This document shows positions 1-5,929 of a stretch of DNA of 5,949 nucleotides, in pieces; positions within the stretch are counted from its first letter, which is position 1; each line of letters opens with the position of its first letter. The translations under genes and the position numbers were made by a program. Source of the stretch: Deltaproteobacteria bacterium (GTDB lineage: Bacteria > Desulfobacterota > Desulfarculia > Adiutricales > Adiutricaceae); the NCBI GenBank assembly GCA_031269135.1, contig JAISZP010000222.1, positions 1-5,949 of the forward strand, written 5' to 3'. Under the pieces are notes generated by a model. It saw only the letters and a list, made by a program, of their open reading frames with translations, was not told the origin of the DNA and did no database searches.

Positions 1-7
1 GTATGTT

Positions 8-28
8 AAGCGCAGTTCTCTTGCGCTT
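8..28. terminator. Terminator-like hairpin at left edge
   Basis: Seen: AAGCGCA (8-14) can pair perfectly with TGCGCTT (22-28) around a 7-nt loop, and a T-rich stretch follows (27-37). This could be the terminator of a gene lying to the left on the plus strand. The TGCGC arm (22-26) can instead pair with GCGCA at 41-45, so two folds compete. The stem is short and the T-tract is interrupted by A and C, so this is a weak call. Confidence 0.35.
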
Positions 29-39
29 TACTTCTTTAG

Positions 40-57
40 TGCGCAGCGGGCTTCACA
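40..57. promoter_or_regulatory. Degenerate fourth operator-like site
   Basis: An exact right arm TTCACA (52-57) is preceded at the correct 6-nt spacing by TGCGCA, which matches the TGTGAA arm at four of six positions. The bases after the right arm (GCAGA) are the same as after copy 1. It may be a weak member of the palindrome family or only a half-site. Confidence 0.3.
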
Positions 58-171
58 GCAGAGGCGATTAACGGGTCTTAGTTGGTCATGGAAAAATGAG
101 AGAAATGTAGAAAGCGGGGTTTTTAGGCGAGATTGTTCTGAAAACTGGAGTAATATTAAGACGTTGCTTTA

Positions 172-200
172 AAGGAATGTTCAGTGTGAAGGAATGTTCA
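172..200. repeat. 12-nt direct repeat, 17-nt period
   Basis: AAGGAATGTTCA occurs at 172-183 and again at 189-200. The second copy supplies the spacer and much of the right arm of the first 18-bp palindrome (185-202). The first copy makes a degenerate version of the same palindrome (left arm TTTAAA at 168-173, spacer GGAATG, right arm TTCAGT at 180-185). Two overlapping protein-binding sites, one strong and one weak, would explain it; this is inference. Confidence 0.55.
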
Positions 201-202
201 CA
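185..202. promoter_or_regulatory. Palindromic operator candidate, copy 1
   Basis: Perfect inverted repeat TGTGAA-GGAATG-TTCACA. The same 6+6+6 architecture recurs at 242-259 and 384-401 with unrelated spacers, so the arms and the spacing are conserved while the middle is not. That is the signature of a dimeric DNA-binding regulator rather than of a simple sequence repeat. The arms resemble the NADH-sensing repressor Rex (TGTGAA...TTCACA), but Rex sites as I know them have a 4-nt spacer. They also resemble CRP half-sites, but CRP has 6 nt between TGTGA and TCACA and here there are 8. The regulator is not identified. Confidence 0.6.
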
Positions 203-241
203 GCAGAAGATATCTCACGATGTTGAAGGGTTATTTTGGTG

Positions 242-259
242 TGTGAAGCTATCTTCACA
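242..259. promoter_or_regulatory. Palindromic operator candidate, copy 2
   Basis: Perfect inverted repeat TGTGAA-GCTATC-TTCACA, with its centre 57 bp from that of copy 1. Its right arm runs into a second perfect palindrome, CACAGCTGTG (256-265), so the right arm can be shared by two overlapping symmetric sites. TTCACAGC is also found after the right arm of copy 1 and in the degenerate site at 52-59, which extends conservation beyond the hexamer. Confidence 0.6.
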
Positions 260-383
260 GCTGTGCGATTCTGGTTTTAGCTAGGAATTCAGAGGCTTTT
301 GAGGGTTTTGCTGTATTCGAGATCTTTGAATGCCTTTGATTTTTTTGAAAGTTTTGCCGACTTTGGGGGCAGGGCTGACTCGC

Positions 384-401
384 TGTGAAGTTGGATTCAC
401 A
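384..401. promoter_or_regulatory. Palindromic operator candidate, copy 3
   Basis: Perfect inverted repeat TGTGAA-GTTGGA-TTCACA, with its centre 142 bp from that of copy 2. The arms and spacer length match the other two copies while the spacer sequence differs. It lies about 620 bp upstream of the large gene, which is far for direct repression of a promoter near 790. Control of a nearer plus-strand promoter, or of a leftward gene outside the window, is equally possible. Confidence 0.6.
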
Positions 402-510
402 TAAGAGAGCCGCTAGAGCGCTAATTGGGTCGGCAAAGCGCACTGCTGCGATCTTCGTCTCTCTAAGAACCACCCTTGCTTAGACGCTCTCGCATAAATA
501 TTTCTTCCAT

Positions 511-601
511 GACTCTGTTCTTATGGCTCTCTTTTGCGGCTCACTTTTATGACTCTCTGTTACGTTCTCTTTCCCGACTCTCTTTTACGGTTCATTTTTA
601 C
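511..601. repeat. Imperfect pyrimidine-rich tandem repeat, about 25 nt
   Basis: Units begin with G(A/G)CTCT at 525, 551 and 576, with a shortened unit at 511. The units at 525-550 and 576-601 match at 21 of 26 positions, and all five differences are transitions. The middle unit is more diverged. The plus strand is strongly T/C rich, so the stretch also has marked strand asymmetry. No coding signal is seen; an open frame through it dissolves into low-complexity Pro/His/Arg sequence downstream. Function unknown. Confidence 0.5.
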
Positions 602-657
602 AGCTATTGGTCGCCCCAATCGTTTCGGACCGCTTTCGCTGTTTAAGCGCTCTTCAG

Positions 658-717
658 CACCACATCGCGGCGTCACACCGCCGCAACACATCAAACCACC
701 ACATCGCAGCGCCACAC
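658..717. repeat. 21-nt direct repeat, 39-nt spacing
   Basis: The 21-nt stretch at 658-678 recurs at 697-717 with two transition differences; its core is CACCACATCGC. Related fragments (CGCCGCATCGCGCC) continue to about 738, making a C- and A-rich plus strand in contrast to the T-rich repeat just upstream. Overlapping open frames here would encode only His/Arg/Pro/Ala-rich peptides in more than one frame. That is a product of the base composition rather than evidence of a gene. Confidence 0.5.
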
Positions 718-786
718 CTCAGCGCCGCATCGCGCCGCCACGCCGCACGACCTGATGCGCACCTACCCAAACTCGCCGAACTGAGC

Positions 787-792
787 TATAAT
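787..792 (+). promoter_or_regulatory. Candidate -10 box
   Basis: An exact TATAAT hexamer lies in a GC-rich setting. The -35 region at about 17 bp spacing (764-769, TACCCA) matches TTGACA at only three of six positions, and there is no TG extension, so an activator or alternative sigma contact would be needed. Transcription from it would begin near 798-800, exactly where the 14-nt repeat array starts, giving a leader of about 220 nt before the ATG at 1022. Confidence 0.4.
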
Positions 793-798
793 AACCAG

Positions 799-897
799 GT
801 TATATCGGCAAGGTCATATCGGCAGAGCCATATCTGCAAAGCCATATCGGCCAAAGCCCTGTCGGCGAAGCCATATAGACAAAGCCATATAGGCAAA
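799..897. repeat. 14-nt tandem repeat array, seven units
   Basis: Seven head-to-tail units start at 799, 813, 827, 841, 856, 870 and 884. All are 14 nt except the fourth, which is 15 nt; the consensus is GCCATATCGGCAAA. Units 1 and 5 differ most. A period of 14 is not a multiple of three, which argues against coding. Each junction can fold as ATAT-C-GGC-AAA-GCC-ATAT, a short hairpin with one bulged C, so a transcript would form a row of small hairpins. A weak eighth unit may lie at 909-922. The array sits between the -10 box and the large gene, inside the presumed leader. Confidence 0.75.
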
Positions 898-954
898 TCT
901 CTGATGCCGCTCATCGCCGAAACGAAAAAAACGGATAACCGTCAATAAACGTCA

Positions 955-968
955 GTCGAGGCCTCGAC
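955..968. promoter_or_regulatory. Perfect 14-bp palindrome
   Basis: GTCGAGGCCTCGAC is its own reverse complement. It ends 53 bp before the start codon. Its position in the leader suits a repressor-binding site or a roadblock. It has no obvious second copy in the window and I do not recognise a cognate regulator. Confidence 0.35.
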
Positions 969-994
969 ATCTTCCAACCATCTCATCATAAACC

Positions 995-1007
995 GACCGG
1001 AGCGGTC
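995..1007 (+). other. Small hairpin in front of the start codon
   Basis: GACCG (995-999) pairs with CGGTC (1003-1007) around a GAG loop, followed by TTTAATAA. It lies 14 bp upstream of the ATG. The only purine-rich stretch that resembles a Shine-Dalgarno core (GGAG, 999-1002) is in its loop and stem and too far from the ATG for normal use. It may influence translation initiation; the stem is short and this is a weak call. Confidence 0.3.
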
Positions 1008-1021
1008 TTTAATAAGTCAAT

Positions 1022-4000
1022 ATGCCAAGCGACACCTTTGAAAATCTAGATCCCGGCATCCTTCACATCGGACTTGACGTCGGCTCCACCACCATAAAGA
1101 CGGTAGTCATCGACGGCTTCGGCAAAATCCTTCATCAAAGTTACGAGCGCCATTTTTCGGAAGTCCGCAAGACTATGGTCGGCATCATAGTCGGGGCGCT
1201 GGATAAGTTTCCGGATAGAACAGCCACTTTAGCGGTCGCAGGTTCCGGAGGCATCAGCGCCTCCAAGCTTTTGGGAGCGGAATTCGTCCAAGAAGTGGTG
1301 GCCGGCGCCGAAGCCATAAGAAGACTGATCCCCCGCACCGATGTAGCCATCGAACTCGGCGGCGAAGACGCGAAACTCACCTTCTTCGACGCCGGAATCG
1401 ATCAGAGGATGAACGAGACCTGCGCCGGAGGCACCGGGGCGTTCATCGACCAGATGGCCGCCTTTCTTCGCACCGATCCTCAGGGACTAAACGAACTGGC
1501 GAAAAAGGCCACAACCATCTTTCCCATCGCCGCACGCTGCGGGGTCTTCGCCAAGGCCGACATTCTGCCTCTTTTAAACGAGGGCGCAGCTCAGCCGGAC
1601 ATAGCGGCCTCGATTTTTCAATCGGTGGTCGATCAAACGATCGGGGGGCTGGCTTGCGGCCGCAGGATCTGCGGAAACGTGGCCTTTCTGGGCGGGCCGC
1701 TGTTTTTCCTATCGGAACTCAGAAAGCGTTTCATTGAAACCTTAAAGCTCGCTCCACAAGAAGTCATCTGTCCGGCCGAGGCCCAGTTGTTCGTCGCCTT
1801 GGGGGCGGCCTTCATCTCTAAGAACACTTCAGCCAAAACCACCCGGCAGTGGACCAAGCAGGCCAAGGATCTCGAAGGTCTGGGAATCGTTCCGGAGATA
1901 AGTCCCCTTCCGCCTCTGTTCGCAAATTTGCAGCAGCTCAAAGATTTTCGCGAACGCCACGAACGGGCGAGACTTCCGAGAGCGGACTGGCCCGACTGCG
2001 GAAACGTCTTTTTAGGCTTGGACGCGGGTTCCACTACGACCAAGCTGGTGGCCTTGGACGCCGAAAAGCGTCTGGTGTACTCCCATTACGGACCCAATTA
2101 CGGAAATCCGCTTAAATCCGCCATGCTCGCGCTCCTGGCCTTTTATGAAGCCGCTCCTCCTTCGGTGAGAGTGACGCGCTCGGTCGTCACCGGCTACGGA
2201 GAGGCCCTTATCCAAGCGGCTTTAGGAGTGGATTTAGGCGAGGTCGAGACGGTGGCTCACTATAAGGCTGCGGCTAGTTTCGTCCCGGATGTGAGCTTCA
2301 TCGTCGACATCGGAGGGCAGGACATTAAGTGTCTTTCGGTCAAAAACGGGATTATCGAAAAGCTCATGCTCAACGAGGCCTGTTCTTCAGGGTGCGGGTC
2401 TTTTCTCGCGACCTTCGCCGGCACCTTGGGTCTAGACCCGGAGGGGTTCGCCAGAATGGCTCTTTTAGCCGACAGACCCGTCGATTTGGGAAGCCGCTGC
2501 ACGGTTTTCATGAACTCCAAAGTCAAGCAGGCTCAGAAAGAGGGCGCCCAGGTGGGCGACATCTCGGCGGGTCTGTCTTATTCGGTGGTCAGAAACGCCC
2601 TTTATAAAGTCATCCGCATCAGTCGTCCCGAAGAACTCGGAGAGAAGATCGTGGTCCAGGGCGGCACTTTCTTCAACGACGCCGTCTTGAGATCTTTTGA
2701 GCTCTCGACCGAAAGAGACGTCGTCAGACCGGACATCGCGGGCTTGATGGGCGCTTTCGGGGCGGCTCTGATAGGCCTGACCGACTGGCAGGATGACCCT
2801 AAGCCCTCCACGCTCATCAGTCAAAGCGATCTTCAGGGTTTTTCCGTCTCCGCCCGCAACCTAAGATGCAAAAAGTGCGAAAACCACTGTCTGCTGACGA
2901 TAAACAGCTTCTCCGACGGTCGGCGCTTCATTTCAGGCAACCGCTGCGAAAGAGGCGCCGGAACGAAAAGTCAGACGGCCGACCGAATCGACGCTCTGGC
3001 CAATAAAGCCCGCTTGGGAGACATTTCGGAGCGCTTGGCGAAACTCCCGACCCTGGGAGGGCTGGGACGACAGCTCACCGATTTCGATCAGCTTCCCAAC
3101 TTGTTCGCCTGGAATCTTTACCGGCTCTTTCAAGTCTACAAACCCCATTCCCGGGGAAATTGCCGGGGAAGGGTGGGGATTCCAAGGGCCTTGGGCTTAT
3201 ACGAGACTTACCCGTTTTGGTTCACTTTTTTCAATCATTTGGGTTTTAGGGTGGAACTCTCGCCGCCCTCCTCGAAAGATCTCTTCAATTCCGCCTTGGA
3301 CACCATCCCCTCTCAGACGGTCTGCTACCCGGCGAAGCTCGTCCACGGTCACATCTTGGCCCTTCTCAAAGAGAGGGTGGATTTCATCTTCTTCCCCTGC
3401 GCTCCCAGAGAACTTCCGGCCATATATCCGACCGTCGATCGCTACAATTGCCCGCTGGTGGGCAGCTACCCCGAGCTTATCCGCTTAAACTTGGACGCCA
3501 TAGGCGACAGCGGAGTCAAGCTGTGCGCTCCCTTCGTCGATCTGGCCGCCAAGACCGCCAAACTGGCACAGCGGCTGGGAACGGAACTTTCATTTTTAAG
3601 ACTCTCGATGGCTGAGCTCAAGGCGGCCATAACGGCTTCCCATTTAGAGCAAAAGCGTTACCGGGCCGACATCCGCTCCGCCGGTGAGAGAGCGCTTTCG
3701 CAGATAAGGAAAGCCAACCGCAGGGCCGTCGTCTTAGCCGGTCACCCCTATCATATCGACCCGGAAATCCATCACGGCATAGCCGATCTGATCACCGCCA
3801 ACGGCCTGGGCGTTTTGTCGTCCGACTCCATCGATCATTTGGCGCCAAGCGAAATAAATCTTAGAGTCAGAGATCAGTGGATCCCGCATTCGAGGCTCTA
3901 CCGAGCGGCTATGGTCTGCGCGGCCAATGAGGAATTGGAACTGGTCCAGCTTAATTCCTTCGGCTGCGGTCTCGACGCGGTCACCACCGACCAGGTGGCC

Positions 4001-5497
4001 GAGATAATCAAACAGGCGGGCAAGGTCTATACTCTTCTTAAGATCGACGAGGGCGCGAACTTGGGCGCGGCCAGGATCCGAGTGAGATCGCTTTTGGCCG
4101 CCATAAAAGAGCGCGGCCGCAAAAAGGCCGCCAATTCCACCGACAAGGTCTACTCCTTCGCGCCCACGACCGTGCAGAAAGGCATGGAACACAACTACAC
4201 CCTCATCGCCCCCCAAATGTCGCCGATACATTTCCGCTTTCTGGCGCCTGCCCTGGCCCCTCTAGGCTACGACATCCGGTTGATACCGCACCTGGAAAGG
4301 CAGGCGGTCGACGAGGGTCTGCGTTACGTCAACAACGACGCCTGTTTTCCCGCTTTAGTCTCAATCGGTCAGATAATTCACGAACTCAAGAAGGGGGATA
4401 TCGACGTCAGCCGCACGGCCGTGTTGATGAGTCAAACCGGCGGAGGCTGCCGGGCTTCGAACTATGTGGCCTTTCTTCGCAAAGCTCTCTCCGAGGCCCA
4501 GCTTGGGGAAGTCCCGGTTCTTCCGTGGACTCTCTCCGGCCAGGGCGAGAGCGCCATGATTTCGATAGACAGAGCCGGCTGGAGACGGATTTTGATGGGT
4601 CTTTTGACGGGCGACATGCTCCAAAGGCTGACGCTGGCCACTCGGCCCTACGAGATCGAACCCGGCAGTTCAGAGGCTCTATTCGAGAAATGGGTCCCCA
4701 TCGCATCAAGAGCTGTCGCCACTGGCGACAAGAAGGCGTTTCACGAAAACATCGAAACCATGGCCGATGAATTCGCCGCTTTGGAGCTTCATCCCGCCGA
4801 TAAGCCCCGAGTCGGGGTGGTGGGCGAGATCTTGATCAATTTCCACCCCGAGGCCAACAATCAGGTGATAGCCATCTTGGAGAACGAAGGCGGGCAAGCG
4901 ATTTTGCCGGAACTGACGGACTTCTTTTTGTACTGTCTCTATGATGAAGTTTACCGCTACGATCACCTTACCGGTCGGCGCTTGACGAAATGGATAAATA
5001 ATTGGCTTATAGGTTTCGTCGAAAAATACCGCTCCTCGATGCGGAGAGCTCTGGCCCGTCACCCCCGCTTCGGGCATTTGAACAGCTTCCGGGAACTTAA
5101 ATCCGCCGGAGAGGGCTTGGTTTCGCTGGGCAATCAAAGCGGCGAGGGCTGGTATCTGGCGGCGGACATGGTATTGATGTTGGAAAACGGCATCAACAAC
5201 ATCTTGTGCCTCCAGCCTTTCGGCTGCCTGCCGAACCATATCACCGGAAAGGGCGTCGTCAAGGAACTCAAGCGCCGCTATCCGGAGGCGAACTTGGCCG
5301 CCGTCGACTACGACCCCGGCGCGAGCGAAGTCAATCAACTCAACAGAATAAAGCTGATGATGTCGGTGGCCAAAGCCGCTCAAAACGAAAAGCTCGACGA
5401 AAACTTAAGCGTGGTCGGGGAGATGGGAATGCGGCGAATCAAATCGAACAATTCCGAGCGCGATCGCAATCTTCATATCTTGAAGTATCATCAATAG
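1022..5497 (+). CDS. Fused acyl-CoA dehydratase activase (2x ASKHA, DUF2229, dehydratase-like)
   Basis: Large ATP-dependent Fe-S protein of the HgdC/BadFG superfamily, presumably cytoplasmic, with no signal peptide or membrane segments. Seen: ATPase module 1 (about 14-270) has GLDVGSTTIK (17-26), ELGGEDAK (111-118), and cysteines C134 (NETCAGGTG) and C173. Module 2 (about 329-590) has GLDAGSTTTK (332-341), DIGGQDIK (429-436), C454 and C493. A linker follows with C616, C619, C623 and C642. A DUF2229-like module starts near 717 (VGIPRAL) with C768, C793 and C982. A C-terminal dehydratase-like module (about 1060-1450) has C1108, C1143, C1396 and C1402. Known: classical activators are homodimers that bind one [4Fe-4S] through two Cys per subunit and pass electrons to a dehydratase or reductase on ATP hydrolysis. 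Inferred: here both halves are in one chain. The substrate is unknown. The start is secure because a stop lies in frame at 1013 and later starts would lose the first motif. The length is normal for the long fused family. Confidence 0.93.
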   Translation: MPSDTFENLDPGILHIGLDVGSTTIKTVVIDGFGKILHQSYERHFSEVRKTMVGIIVGALDKFPDRTATLAVAGSGGISASKLLGAEFVQEVVAGAEAIRRLIPRTDVAIELGGEDAKLTFFDAGIDQRMNETCAGGTGAFIDQMAAFLRTDPQGLNELAKKATTIFPIAARCGVFAKADILPLLNEGAAQPDIAASIFQSVVDQTIGGLACGRRICGNVAFLGGPLFFLSELRKRFIETLKLAPQEVICPAEAQLFVALGAAFISKNTSAKTTRQWTKQAKDLEGLGIVPEISPLPPLFANLQQLKDFRERHERARLPRADWPDCGNVFLGLDAGSTTTKLVALDAEKRLVYSHYGPNYGNPLKSAMLALLAFYEAAPPSVRVTRSVVTGYGEALIQAALGVDLGEVETVAHYKAAASFVPDVSFIVDIGGQDIKCLSVKNGIIEKLMLNEACSSGCGSFLATFAGTLGLDPEGFARMALLADRPVDLGSRCTVFMNSKVKQAQKEGAQVGDISAGLSYSVVRNALYKVIRISRPEELGEKIVVQGGTFFNDAVLRSFELSTERDVVRPDIAGLMGAFGAALIGLTDWQDDPKPSTLISQSDLQGFSVSARNLRCKKCENHCLLTINSFSDGRRFISGNRCERGAGTKSQTADRIDALANKARLGDISERLAKLPTLGGLGRQLTDFDQLPNLFAWNLYRLFQVYKPHSRGNCRGRVGIPRALGLYETYPFWFTFFNHLGFRVELSPPSSKDLFNSALDTIPSQTVCYPAKLVHGHILALLKERVDFIFFPCAPRELPAIYPTVDRYNCPLVGSYPELIRLNLDAIGDSGVKLCAPFVDLAAKTAKLAQRLGTELSFLRLSMAELKAAITASHLEQKRYRADIRSAGERALSQIRKANRRAVVLAGHPYHIDPEIHHGIADLITANGLGVLSSDSIDHLAPSEINLRVRDQWIPHSRLYRAAMVCAANEELELVQLNSFGCGLDAVTTDQVAEIIKQAGKVYTLLKIDEGANLGAARIRVRSLLAAIKERGRKKAANSTDKVYSFAPTTVQKGMEHNYTLIAPQMSPIHFRFLAPALAPLGYDIRLIPHLERQAVDEGLRYVNNDACFPALVSIGQIIHELKKGDIDVSRTAVLMSQTGGGCRASNYVAFLRKALSEAQLGEVPVLPWTLSGQGESAMISIDRAGWRRILMGLLTGDMLQRLTLATRPYEIEPGSSEALFEKWVPIASRAVATGDKKAFHENIETMADEFAALELHPADKPRVGVVGEILINFHPEANNQVIAILENEGGQAILPELTDFFLYCLYDEVYRYDHLTGRRLTKWINNWLIGFVEKYRSSMRRALARHPRFGHLNSFRELKSAGEGLVSLGNQSGEGWYLAADMVLMLENGINNILCLQPFGCLPNHITGKGVVKELKRRYPEANLAAVDYDPGASEVNQLNRIKLMMSVAKAAQNEKLDENLSVVGEMGMRRIKSNNSERDRNLHILKYHQ

Positions 5498-5707
5498 GTC
5501 GGTGGAGCTCTATTTAGCTTAACATAACGACGAAGCCCAGCGATTGCGCTCGAAACTCATGCTATGCCGGAAGCCGAAATATCAGTCCAAAATTAAGCCG
5601 CTTTTCGGTCGCCCGTTTGAAAGGCCTGATTTGACCAGTTTACGGGCGGCAATACCGTCAAATAATGGAAATCACGAAAAAAACGAAATCAAAATAAATG
5701 AAATATT
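5498..5707. other. Gene-free spacer after the large gene
   Basis: No open frame of note and no recognisable RNA gene. Two weak inverted repeats are visible: CCGAAA (5574-5579) with TTTCGG (5603-5608), and CGCCCGT (5610-5616) with ACGGGCG (5642-5648). Both have loops of 23-26 nt and may simply be folded 3' untranslated sequence. The base composition turns A-rich from about 5660. Confidence 0.5.
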
Positions 5708-5744
5708 GAACTAAAAACCTCCCTATTACGGGAGGTTTTAGTTC
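5708..5744. terminator. Strong bidirectional terminator hairpin
   Basis: The left arm (5708-5723) and right arm (5730-5744) pair over 15 bp with a single bulged A around a 6-nt loop. The core is ACCTCCC/GGGAGGT. The right arm continues in TTTTAGTT, and the complementary strand reads TTTTTAGTT after the same core, so it should stop transcription from both sides. It is the first good terminator after the large gene, 211 bp past its stop codon. Confidence 0.8.
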
Positions 5745-5776
5745 AAGAATATCTTGATTTCATTTTTTTAGGTTTA

Positions 5777-5929
5777 CTGTCGATCGCTATAAAGCCGCAG
5801 AGTCTTTCAGTTAAATGCAGACTGGATCATAGAAAGCATAAGATCGGAATTAAGGTTTCAGACGAAGAAATGGAATTGGTCAAAATGAAAAGAGACGAAT
5901 TTCATAGTGAGTGGAATTACGAAATTTAA
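5777..5929 (+). pseudogene. ISAzo13-type transposase C-terminal remnant
   Basis: The frame ending at TAA 5927-5929 encodes 50 residues containing VKCRLD, IKVSDEEM and FHSEWNYEI. I recognise this as the extreme C-terminus of ISAzo13-family DDE transposases, where C-x-LD, KVSD-x-EM and FHGEWNYTI are typical; the match is from memory. A full protein would be several hundred residues, so only the tail remains. There is no start codon with family sequence behind it: the frame is open back to 5702 but passes through the terminator hairpin, and those residues do not resemble the family. The region is clearly richer in A+T than the large gene, suggesting foreign origin. It is an inactive relic and has no catalytic residues. 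Confidence 0.72.

Noticed and set aside
185..401. CRP or standard Rex operators
   Set aside because: CRP needs 6 nt between TGTGA and TCACA but here there are 8. Rex sites as I know them have 4 nt between TGTGAA and TTCACA but here there are 6. The resemblance is kept only as a hint.
255..473. Minus-strand 72-codon open frame
   Set aside because: It overlaps two of the three palindromes, has no recognisable domain and no ribosome-binding site. It is most likely chance.
799..897. CRISPR array
   Set aside because: Units are 14-15 nt, directly abutting, with no unique spacers and no cas genes nearby.
799..897. Replication iterons
   Set aside because: No replication initiator gene is present, and the array is placed in the leader of a metabolic gene. 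Iterons are usually longer.
534..948. Overlapping open frames of 73 and 113 codons
   Set aside because: Both run through non-triplet tandem repeats and give low-complexity His/Arg/Pro/Ala peptides in two frames, with no ribosome-binding site and no known domain.
3734..4231. Minus-strand 165-codon open frame
   Set aside because: It is antisense to conserved sequence of the large gene, with no domain and no start signals.
4706..5383. Minus-strand 225-codon open frame
   Set aside because: It is antisense to the conserved C-terminal module of the large gene, in a GC-rich region where long antisense frames are expected. No family resemblance was seen.
5498..5707. Small RNA or riboswitch in the downstream spacer
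   Set aside because: Only two weak, long-loop inverted repeats are present, with no recognisable consensus of a known RNA class and no promoter.
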